From Planctomycetota bacterium (GTDB taxonomy: Bacteria > Planctomycetota > Brocadiia > Brocadiales > Brocadiaceae), in assembly GCA_016873165.1 (NCBI GenBank), contig VGXV01000002.1:1-64000 (forward strand): a stretch of 64,000 nucleotides of DNA, read 5' to 3'. The translations under genes were made by a program, and so were the position numbers. Below the pieces are notes generated by a model, which did no database searches, had not been told where the DNA came from, and was given only the letters and a program-made list of their open reading frames with translations. Below, piece after piece: positions 37,601 through 45,078 of this stretch. Positions within the stretch are counted from its first letter, which is position 1. Every line of letters starts with the position of its first letter.

Positions 37601-38212
37601 GAAAGAGACCACGTTCACCATTGGGTAGTATGTAAGAAACAATCTGATATGATATATGCAATCGTCAGTCAGTGTATGCCGGGAGATTACAACAGATATT
37701 GGGAGTGGCAGGCAAAGAGGAGTGATTTAAACGCAAAACAGCAGTCAGTATTTCTGCAGGATACATTTGCCACGCATTATCAGAAAAGACGCCATCCCCT
37801 TGCTCAGTTGAAACAGATTGCTTTTTATGATGGTTCCGGCAGTGGACGGAAAACTATCAATCAGGAGTTGTCTGAAGATAATCCTGGTGATGGCGGATAT
37901 TCCTTTGATCAAAATGCGGGAAAATGGAAACGAAATCAATCGTTTCATTTCATGACTTTGAATGAAAGTTTTGAAGAGAAACTGAAGAATTATGGAGAAG
38001 AAAGGATATTACAGTATCCGGGAGATGATGGGAAAGGGGAGAAATTTGAGATTATTGGAAATAGCCGGATGAATGATACTTTTAATTTATTATTGCGGTG
38101 CGATAAAGAAGGAATACTCAATGGGTTTTATGCGGCGCCTTCGTATGAGTTAAAAAATATTTCAACAAAACGAGGGAGAACTTTCCTGGGGAGTATGTTG
38201 TGTGAAGGATGA
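34697..38212 (+). CDS. Secreted SPOR-TPR protein (BcsC-like, lacking the barrel)
   Basis: 1171 residues with a signal peptide (1-24). Two SPOR-like modules (about 33-105 and 147-218, each YxIQVAHIT...EAKxRA) would bind peptidoglycan. From about 280 to 1000 a long array of TPR-like helical repeats follows, as in cellulose-export protein BcsC. It is clearly paralogous to the next gene along most of its length (for example WLENYDGAIVLYQDLIRKWP against WAKNYERAIEKYQKLIQQFP). After YWEWQAKRSD (about residue 1010) the similarity fades, and the last 160 residues are hydrophilic with no barrel strands and no terminal aromatic residue. It is probably periplasmic. It might be a decaying duplicate or a dedicated periplasmic scaffold for the glucan. 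Confidence 0.75.
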   Translation: MKVVYSFITVLFIFLLIIGDTVYSAGSSGALRLYTIQVAHITDPEEAKRRAEQISHLIFLPVRIKKTIQDYFVILAGEAERYSDLSEYEDILRKKGYIQASIVNDSYGAIPAVMEIVPAQTDARLATVKKKPAKAKGFTSFYMIQVAHITSRVEAKKRAKHLFHITRLRTRIKEKDQYYILLAGGAERRSDLLDDMRIIRKNGYPQAVIINNHRLEPPETLEVFSSIEVAKEKQSNLLSLVRKTHYGADDYTMLETDVMPHLMERTETTEEAGNGEKNDDISQAWTYYREKQFDNALELCDRVLFFDPFDMDVLYLKLNILVQTRQFMEARMILANVSGERNSLKLLQLRADLECWLENYDGAIVLYQDLIRKWPENGDIWFGYLKALSSAQEWSLLSKAIKEGIDKIEMSDERLDFMVEMYLSLEETEKALCIWKGMDTASNHWGRILFAIVNKLTAGKKPEIAVQVLEQALSMDETNAQVAGALSLKYASMDMPEKGMEVLRQFKKAPETGNTMNVAKAQLFSLINNYEIALSLLQTVEHGDDNNYKAQLIELECYYGLEDYETLIAKSSSLLQKCGEDTSFPKSRVLALRILALIKAGLQAEAEREIGLLFATEENKYTAAMLSVLLYAYDGIELLSAMENSDYGSAVFSLSLFASSGQLEEHYKSIQVLGKALKEPSDTPHPQFFEEELASDRSKVIALRMLHAWKIADELSGHTNEDIKAQLAMAEYRAGNFQRALELYEQLYSIRKEAAYKLGMMECFLAMNNKKKALEVCDEIQLSGLPRQEVSRYLENMVKLEIEREAFYTIISGLPEDLTGNTRITAAIVIANIQYGDYFLANKTLTEYLLNKQSSISLFQLIMDMIGDFDKGMKGKYYQFVKNWLNFAVDLYPENMSLPYQYAQLLAMHGEDELAQKQFLAMWESNFNDTRVMRWMGRLNSRAQQFETSLKWYDLYVKIRPSDIIVRRERDHVHHWVVCKKQSDMIYAIVSQCMPGDYNRYWEWQAKRSDLNAKQQSVFLQDTFATHYQKRRHPLAQLKQIAFYDGSGSGRKTINQELSEDNPGDGGYSFDQNAGKWKRNQSFHFMTLNESFEEKLKNYGEERILQYPGDDGKGEKFEIIGNSRMNDTFNLLLRCDKEGILNGFYAAPSYELKNISTKRGRTFLGSMLCEG

Positions 38213-38268
38213 GATGATTATTGTAAATATTTATAATTCCTCAATCGCAGTATCCGTAGCATCCGTAG

Positions 38269-38295
38269 GTTGGGTTGAGTGAGGCGAAACCCAAC
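38269..38295. repeat. Hairpin GTTGGGTT/AACCCAAC-type repeat
   Basis: GTTGGGTTGAGTGAGGCGAA plus ACCCAAC has an 8-bp stem and an 11-base loop. It lies between the two SPOR-TPR genes, in a 211-base gap that is otherwise featureless. Confidence 0.45.
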
Positions 38296-38423
38296 TGAGT
38301 ATTTTCCACAAACAAGCCGTACATTTTTGTTATTCACTCCTTGCCGCTTTTCTTCTCTGCTCATAACTTAACCACAAAGTTTTTCCTTGGCAGGATTTGG
38401 GGAATATTTTCTAAAAACATTAA

Positions 38424-41400
38424 ATGAGAGAGGGTATGAGAAAATATTATTTGCGAATGTTGGCCGTGGTTTGCAGCTTTTTTCCGGTGTTGATGTTCCT
38501 TCATTCCCCCGCCACTATACGAATAAATTGGGCAGAGGATTATCTTCGTCATGAAAGTGTTTTTAATGAAGGTTATTACATAAATTATGAACGGGTTGAG
38601 GGATTGAATAATTACCTTCTGGCGGAAAATACTTCTCAGGATTTGGTCGCTATGTTGGGAATGTTCGGCGGTAATGCGATAGCAAAACAGGTGAAAATGT
38701 TCACTATTGAAGTGGCACGTTTTGCCGATTTGGAGGAAGCGAAGCAACAAACCATGCGGGTTTCTCGAATGGTGCCCTTCCCTGTATGGTTAGAACAGAC
38801 TGATCATACGTATAGCATCCGTGCCGGCTATTCCGCGAGACAAGATGATTTATTACCGTATATAGGGAAAATTAAAGAAAGTGGCTATCCTGAAGCATCG
38901 TTAAGTGTTGTTTCTTTCGGAGAGAGAAAGGTGGTTTTGGAGGTGTCTCCTGCTTTGGAAATAAAGAGGAAAGAGGGAGAACATTTTGTGGAAATTAAAA
39001 GAAAAGAACAGGTTGGCACGGGGAGGGTGGATATTTCTGATATAGAAGATCAGTTGATTGAAAGCGAAGAAAAATCTAAGGAATTTTTTCAAACATACGA
39101 AGGAGAGTATTATATCGGCAAGGCATGGCGGAGTTATCATGAGGGTAATTTTGAGCAGGCAATAGAGTTTTTTAATTTTGCAGGATCGTTTCCTGAAACC
39201 GCGCAGGACGCCAAACTCGGCGTGGCATATTGTTATATTGAACAAGGCAAAAGGAATGAGGCGCTTTCTTTGTTTGACGAATTGGTGGCAGAAAAATTCA
39301 AGATAAAAGAGATAGCAAATGTGCTCGTGAAAATACAATGTCTTGATAAAGCCATTGAGTTGTGCAACAAGGTCTTGTTTACCGATCCGTTTAATACGGA
39401 TTTTCTGATAATGAAAATAAACATTCTTGTGCAAAGAAAGAATTTTGACGCGGTGCGGTTAATTCTGGCAAGTATTCCGAAAGACAAAAATACCCTGGAA
39501 TTGTCACTGCTTGCGGCTGATATTGAGGCGTGGGCGAAAAACTATGAAAGGGCAATCGAAAAATACCAGAAATTGATTCAACAATTTCCTGAAGAAAGCG
39601 ATGTATGGCTGGGTTATATAAAGGCGGTGACATGGGCGAAGAACTGGCTGTTGTTATCTGACATTTTGCCGCAAGGGATAGAGAAGGTTAAAATGACGGA
39701 TGAGAATCGCCCTTTTTTTGTGGAAGCCTATCTTGGACTGGGCGAGATAGAAAATGCCCTGGAAGTGTGGGATGAAATGGACGTTAATGCGAAAGACTGG
39801 AGCAAGTCCCTCTTAACAATAGTTGATAAATATATGGCACGGGGAAAACTGGAAGAAGCGACAAATTTATTAAAAAAAGTTTTGGCGACCAAGAAAAAGG
39901 ACATACACCTTACGGAGCGACTGGCAATAAATTATTTGTATTCAGAGATGCCTGAAAAAGGGTTTGAAGTAATTGGCCAGTTTCAACGTACACCGGAGAC
40001 GCAGCTCGGTATTGACCTTACCAGAGCGGAACTTTTTGCTTTGCTAAAAAATTATGAAGAATCTTTGTCCCTCCTCCAAACAATTGACGTATCAAAAGAA
40101 GAAGGAAACCGTGCTGAAATGGTTGAATTAGAGTGTTATTATGGATTGGAGAAAGATGAACAACTGGTGGAAAAGGCAGCGGCTTATATACAAAAATTGC
40201 CCGAAGACGATGTAATTGATAAAGCGAAGATGCTGACCATGTCTATTCTCTCCCGCATGAGAATTGGCCAGTATAAGGAATCGGAGAAAGAAATTGAAAT
40301 ATTGGAAGGTATAGTGCCTGATGCCTACGATCCGGCAATTCTCAGGGTTTTATTGAAAAATGCCGGCAGGCAGTTGACAGAGCATGATGAATCGATCAGG
40401 ACTTTAGGTGAAAAGTTAGCAGGATATTCAAAAGAGGCGGCAATGGTGCGACCGCAACTTCTCGCAGATGAAATGTTATATGATCAGTCAAAGATTCTGG
40501 CAATTCGTATTCTCGACGCATGGAGGATTGCCGATGAATTGGAAAAACATAAAAATACAGAGATAAAATACCAGCGGGCGCGGGCTGAATATAAGGCAGG
40601 CAATTATCAGCAATCTTTTGATATATATAAAGAACTCTATGAAGAGGAGAAAATCGATCAGTATAAAATGGGAATGGCGGAGTGCATGCTGGATTATGGT
40701 GATAATAACAGAGCAAGCGAGTTGTTTGATGAAATACAAATGCTGAGTTTGCCGCTGAAAGATATTTCCCGCTATTTTGAAAGTATGATCCGGTTGCAGA
40801 AGGATGAAGAATTTTTTAATGAGAAATTTTCAGAGATACCTGAAAGCATTACTGCTGCTGTACCGATGAAAACATTAGCTATTATTGCAAACTTAATGTC
40901 TGAAGATTTTGCTTCTGCAGATAATAAAATAAAGCACTATATCACAGAAAATCAGGAGGATATTTCCGTTTTTCGTTTAATTATGGCAAGAATGGGATAT
41001 TTTGAAAAAGGATTAATGGGAAGGTGCTACGAATTTGTAAAAAATTGGTATTGTACAGCAATAGAAAAATTTCCGGAAGATACCGGAATTCGCTATGAAT
41101 ACGCAAAGCATCTTGCTTCTCATAGAGTATATGAACCGGCAATAGAACAGCATTTGGTTTTGTCTGAACTTGCTCCGGATGATTATAGAGTTGTGCGGTG
41201 GCTTGCACGTCTTTTTAGCTGGACGAAACAATTTGAAAATGGGTTGTCATGGTATAGCAAATATACAGAATTAAGACCGGGAGACATTGTGGTGCAGCAT
41301 GAAATCGTGAGGGTATACGGCTGGGCGCTGATGTTTGATGAAGCGAACAAGGCGTATGAAAAACTTTGTGCGGACTTTCCTGATAATTATGAACTCTATT

Positions 41401-42518
41401 GGGAATGGCAGGCAAAGAGAAATAACTGGTTAAGACGAAAGCGAACGGCGGTTGTATATTATGAAAAATTAGTGGAGAGCCATCCTGAAGATGCTGAACT
41501 CGTGTTTGATCTGGGGCAGTTATACTCGCAACTCAATTTCAGTGAAAAATCGGAAGATACCTACAGAAAACTACTTGTTTATGAGCCTGGCCACAATCGC
41601 GCAACATTTGCCGCGGATTCCGAAAAATGGCGAAGGATGCAATCTTTGGGGCTGAAACAGACGTATATCCACCAGGAAGGGACGGGAGATAGCTTTGGCA
41701 ATTTTGAAATAACACGGTTTAGAACGGATGTGAATTATATTCCCGCAAGGTTTTCTGAAGCAACGGATATTTCATTGAGCATGGGGCATACCATATTTAA
41801 TTTCACGGAATATACCGGATCAATGGCAGAGCATTTTTCGCTTAAGGGAAGTAAAAATTTCCGGAATGGAATTAAAACGTATTTAAATGGTGAATTGTCG
41901 ACGTATACGGAAAACAATAAAGAAACGGTTCAATTTGAAACGGGCATACATTATCAAATTGCTGAAATGTTTGACACAACGGCATTCATGGGGAGAGAGG
42001 ATGTTCTGGAGAATTTTATTACGTTAAGTAATCACAGGGCGCGCTACTTTACCGGAGGTCGTTGTATGTGGGAGGTGGACGAACATCTTGAAACATATGC
42101 CCAGGCGAAGCAGTACTGGTATAATGACGAAAATGAGGGATTTGAGTATGATGTGTCGGTAGGGTATAAATTTTTTGTGTATCCGAGGATTTTGAAATTA
42201 TCTGTGGGAATATTTGGGTTTGATGTAGATCAAAATGTCAGTGAGTACTGGTCTCCAAACGCATACAAAAAGTATTCCGCGACCCTTAGCTGGCGCCATT
42301 ATCTGGGAAAAGAACATTACACCGGCGCACCTGAACTTTTTTATGAACTTGCTATGAAACAGAGTATAGATAGCGACAGCATCGATTTTGCCGAACCTTC
42401 ACTTGTCCTGGGATGGGATAACAAAAGACGCATGAATGCCGGGTTGGAAGTAAAGCCTATGAGGTCGATTGTGTATGATGAGGAAAGGATACATTTCTTT
42501 TTTAACGTGCGGTTTTAA
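38424..42518 (+). CDS. SPOR-TPR-beta-barrel outer-membrane export protein (BcsC-like)
   Basis: 1364 residues. A hydrophobic N-terminus (signal, about 10-30) is followed by one SPOR-like module (about 90-158, MFTIEVARFADLEEAKQQT), a long TPR solenoid (about 225-1060) and a C-terminal barrel (about 1075-1364). The barrel has alternating amphipathic strands, ends FFFNVRF, and its terminal Phe is typical of BAM-assembled outer-membrane proteins. This is the BcsC plan (TPR scaffold plus porin), with the SPOR module as an unusual addition. It should carry the glucan across the outer membrane. ATG 38424 lacks a ribosome-binding site; ATG 38436 (MRKYYLRM) is possible. It ends one base before the convergent cyclase gene. 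Confidence 0.82.
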   Translation: MREGMRKYYLRMLAVVCSFFPVLMFLHSPATIRINWAEDYLRHESVFNEGYYINYERVEGLNNYLLAENTSQDLVAMLGMFGGNAIAKQVKMFTIEVARFADLEEAKQQTMRVSRMVPFPVWLEQTDHTYSIRAGYSARQDDLLPYIGKIKESGYPEASLSVVSFGERKVVLEVSPALEIKRKEGEHFVEIKRKEQVGTGRVDISDIEDQLIESEEKSKEFFQTYEGEYYIGKAWRSYHEGNFEQAIEFFNFAGSFPETAQDAKLGVAYCYIEQGKRNEALSLFDELVAEKFKIKEIANVLVKIQCLDKAIELCNKVLFTDPFNTDFLIMKINILVQRKNFDAVRLILASIPKDKNTLELSLLAADIEAWAKNYERAIEKYQKLIQQFPEESDVWLGYIKAVTWAKNWLLLSDILPQGIEKVKMTDENRPFFVEAYLGLGEIENALEVWDEMDVNAKDWSKSLLTIVDKYMARGKLEEATNLLKKVLATKKKDIHLTERLAINYLYSEMPEKGFEVIGQFQRTPETQLGIDLTRAELFALLKNYEESLSLLQTIDVSKEEGNRAEMVELECYYGLEKDEQLVEKAAAYIQKLPEDDVIDKAKMLTMSILSRMRIGQYKESEKEIEILEGIVPDAYDPAILRVLLKNAGRQLTEHDESIRTLGEKLAGYSKEAAMVRPQLLADEMLYDQSKILAIRILDAWRIADELEKHKNTEIKYQRARAEYKAGNYQQSFDIYKELYEEEKIDQYKMGMAECMLDYGDNNRASELFDEIQMLSLPLKDISRYFESMIRLQKDEEFFNEKFSEIPESITAAVPMKTLAIIANLMSEDFASADNKIKHYITENQEDISVFRLIMARMGYFEKGLMGRCYEFVKNWYCTAIEKFPEDTGIRYEYAKHLASHRVYEPAIEQHLVLSELAPDDYRVVRWLARLFSWTKQFENGLSWYSKYTELRPGDIVVQHEIVRVYGWALMFDEANKAYEKLCADFPDNYELYWEWQAKRNNWLRRKRTAVVYYEKLVESHPEDAELVFDLGQLYSQLNFSEKSEDTYRKLLVYEPGHNRATFAADSEKWRRMQSLGLKQTYIHQEGTGDSFGNFEITRFRTDVNYIPARFSEATDISLSMGHTIFNFTEYTGSMAEHFSLKGSKNFRNGIKTYLNGELSTYTENNKETVQFETGIHYQIAEMFDTTAFMGREDVLENFITLSNHRARYFTGGRCMWEVDEHLETYAQAKQYWYNDENEGFEYDVSVGYKFFVYPRILKLSVGIFGFDVDQNVSEYWSPNAYKKYSATLSWRHYLGKEHYTGAPELFYELAMKQSIDSDSIDFAEPSLVLGWDNKRRMNAGLEVKPMRSIVYDEERIHFFFNVRF

Positions 42519-42519
42519 A

Positions 42520-43554
42520 TCATTCTTCGCTATCAAATATAATAGTAACGGGATGTTCTAATAATTTTTTCACACTCTCTTCAGAAATGTCTGCGGAGAG
42601 AGAACGTTGTTCCGCTTTTGAAGCGGTTGCTGATATGAACGGATTTGGCACGACCCCACCCAGCATGAGCAGATAGGTAATCATGAGCGGGATTGAAACC
42701 ATCATTGAGACTTTTACGACAGGAAAGCGTTTTTTTACAACAACTTTTTCTTCTTTTGCGCCGAATTTATCCAGTTCGATTTCTTTCTCATCCCAGAATG
42801 CCTTATAAAGTCTGAATTCCCCCTTTTTCCCTTTTAATGTGGTGGATTTTATATAGCGGATATATATTTCTGCCTTATCTGTTAACGCGTTGTATGAATC
42901 TTCCGAAAGATAGATTTCTCCGGGATTTGACGCGGATTGGATTCTCGATGCTACATTCACCACATCGCCAAAAATGTCATTTTCTTCCACTACGCCTTGT
43001 CCGGTATGCAACCCTATACAGACAAGGAGGAGTGTCTTCGGTTTTTTTTCCACATTGTATTTGTCAAAGCCGATTTGCGCTTCGACTGCGGCGCGAACTG
43101 CCTTTTGAGCGTCTTCGAAGTAGGATAGTGTTCCGTCACCCATGGTTTTTACCAATACCCCGTCATGCTTTTTGATAATGGGAAAGAGAATGTCATTATG
43201 TTGTTTCATGATAGTTCTGCTTGCGATATCACCTTCCGCATCGGCAATGGCAGTTGAGCCTTTGAGGTCGGTAAACATTACCGTCATGGTTTTGGTGAAT
43301 TTTTCCTTAAGAAGGCTTTCCAGGTATTCCCTTTGTTCGATGAGTTTTTCTATGTCAGTTGGTTGGGTGGAGAAGTTTTTGTTGATTTCGTTCTTTTGGT
43401 GCGTTTCTTCCTTTGCCATTTTCTCCTCATGGTCATATTCCTGTTTTTCGGACGTTTGAAGACTTTCTTTTTGTTCTGAATAGTTTTCTTTTTTTTCGTC
43501 TGTTTTTTCAGATGAATTGAAAGAATCATCGGATTTTATATCAGAAATAGACAT
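42520..43554 (-). CDS. Class III adenylate/guanylate cyclase with C-terminal membrane helix
   Basis: 344 residues. A charged, low-complexity N-terminal region (1-70) and a short coiled coil lead into a class III cyclase domain: VMFTDLKGST with metal Asp96, KTMGDGTLSYF with Asp140, and DVVNVASRI with the transition-state Asn/Arg pair. A single membrane helix lies near 282-304, leaving about 40 residues outside. The topology, catalytic domain before the anchor, is the reverse of the common sensor-first layout. The nucleotide product cannot be decided from sequence alone. AAGGAG precedes ATG 43554. It converges on the BcsC-like gene with a one-base gap and diverges from argG. Confidence 0.88.
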   Translation of the reverse strand: MSISDIKSDDSFNSSEKTDEKKENYSEQKESLQTSEKQEYDHEEKMAKEETHQKNEINKNFSTQPTDIEKLIEQREYLESLLKEKFTKTMTVMFTDLKGSTAIADAEGDIASRTIMKQHNDILFPIIKKHDGVLVKTMGDGTLSYFEDAQKAVRAAVEAQIGFDKYNVEKKPKTLLLVCIGLHTGQGVVEENDIFGDVVNVASRIQSASNPGEIYLSEDSYNALTDKAEIYIRYIKSTTLKGKKGEFRLYKAFWDEKEIELDKFGAKEEKVVVKKRFPVVKVSMMVSIPLMITYLLMLGGVVPNPFISATASKAEQRSLSADISEESVKKLLEHPVTIIFDSEE

Positions 43555-43690
43555 ATCTTAAAACTCCTTGAAATTAAAGAAAGTTCTATTAAGGAAAGGC
43601 TTTACTACTATAACTACTACCCTTTTTAAAAGCAATATTAAATAACTTTTTTTGTGGTGAGAAGTGTGTTTTTGTTGTTTTGAAAATCAT

Positions 43691-43718
43691 TTGAATATTG
43701 CAACTTGTCTGCTATAAT
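43691..43718 (+). promoter_or_regulatory. Sigma70-type promoter for argG
   Basis: TTGAAT (43,691-43,696) and TATAAT (43,713-43,718) are separated by 16 bases, a perfect -10 with a good -35. The transcript would start about 57 bases before ATG 43782. Confidence 0.65.
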
Positions 43719-43781
43719 TTCATTTTGAAATGCTCAGCCCTGATTCATTATGCAATTTAACACTTGGAGTTTAATTATTTT

Positions 43782-45053
43782 ATGACTAAACAAAGAAAAA
43801 AAGTAGTTTTGGCATATTCCGGCGGACTTGATACCTCTGTGGCAATTAAATGGATACCGGAAAAATATAATATGGATGTTATTACGGTGACGATGGATCT
43901 TGGCGCGGTGAAGGATCTTGAAGCAATTCGCCAAAAGGCTTTAAAAATAGGGGCAAAAAAGGCCATTGTTATCGATGCGAAAGAGACGTTTGTTAAGTAT
44001 TTTGTTATGCCGGCATTGCAGGCAGGCGCGTTATATGAAGGGGTGTATCCTCTTGCAACCGCATTGGGCAGACCCCTTATCGCTAAATTACTGGCAGATG
44101 TGGCTGCAGAGGAGAAGTCTGACGCCGTAGCCCATGGCTGTACGGGGAAGGGGAATGATCAGGTTCGTTTGGATGTTTCATTGCAGGTGCTAAACCCGAA
44201 ATTACAGATTATTGCTCCGTTGCGGGAGTGGAAGATGTCCCGCGAGGAAGAGATTCAATATGCGGAAGCGCATGGTATTCATGTTGAGGCAAAAGTAAGC
44301 AGTCCGTACAGCACTGATGAAAATCTTTGGGGAAGGAGCATTGAGTGCGGCATATTGGAAGATCCATGGATGGAACCGCCCGCCGATGTTTTTAAGTGGA
44401 CGAGAAACGGCAAAGATGCCCCCGATGAACCGGGTTATGTGGAAATTGATTTTAAAAAGGGCATCCCGGTAGCCTTGAATGGCAAAGAAACGGATGGCGT
44501 CTCGCTTATTAATACATTAAATGCATTGGGGGGAGAACATGGTGTCGGACGCATTGATCATGTGGAAAACCGGCTGGTGGGAATAAAATCACGTGAAATT
44601 TATGAGGCGCCGGCTGCTGTTATACTTCATGCCGCACATAAGGCGCTTGAAGGTATGAATATGACTAAAGATGCTTTGCGGTTTAAGGACATAGTTTCAA
44701 GCCATTATGCAGATTTGATTTATAATGGTCTTTGGTTTTCGGCTTTTCATCAGGATCTCGTTGCTTATGTATTGAGTAGTCAGAGAGTGATGAATGGGAC
44801 GATTCGCGTAAAATTGTCAAAAGGGTCTTGTATGGTTGTCGGGAGAAAATCCCCGCATGCCCTGTACAGTGAGGAACTTGCCACCTATCAGAAAGCAGAT
44901 GTATTTGATCATTCGGCTTCCCTCGGATTTATTAAGATTTACGGTTTGCCTGCAAAAACACAATCGCAGAAGCAAATGAATGTTTTGAGCGGCAGGGAGG
45001 TATTGCATTTGGAATCTATAATGCCGCCTAAGATGGATAGCGTAAATGAATAA
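43782..45053 (+). CDS. argG: Argininosuccinate synthase
   Basis: Joins citrulline and aspartate using ATP in arginine biosynthesis. 423 residues. The N-terminal PP-loop is VVLAYSGGLDTS (Asp17), followed by YPLATALGRPLIAKLL, AHGCTGKGNDQVR, SPYSTDENLWGRSIECG and the C-terminal substrate loop. The frame runs six codons further upstream, but ATG 43782 matches the family start, with TTGGAG twelve bases before. argG is separated from argB-argD, which lie 17 kb downstream on the same strand. Confidence 0.97.
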   Translation: MTKQRKKVVLAYSGGLDTSVAIKWIPEKYNMDVITVTMDLGAVKDLEAIRQKALKIGAKKAIVIDAKETFVKYFVMPALQAGALYEGVYPLATALGRPLIAKLLADVAAEEKSDAVAHGCTGKGNDQVRLDVSLQVLNPKLQIIAPLREWKMSREEEIQYAEAHGIHVEAKVSSPYSTDENLWGRSIECGILEDPWMEPPADVFKWTRNGKDAPDEPGYVEIDFKKGIPVALNGKETDGVSLINTLNALGGEHGVGRIDHVENRLVGIKSREIYEAPAAVILHAAHKALEGMNMTKDALRFKDIVSSHYADLIYNGLWFSAFHQDLVAYVLSSQRVMNGTIRVKLSKGSCMVVGRKSPHALYSEELATYQKADVFDHSASLGFIKIYGLPAKTQSQKQMNVLSGREVLHLESIMPPKMDSVNE

Positions 45054-45078
45054 GTAAAATAGCAGAAAGGTGAATGTT

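Noticed and set aside
38901-39434. 177-codon reverse open frame
   Set aside because: Antisense to the SPOR-TPR-barrel gene; an artefact of AT-rich codons.
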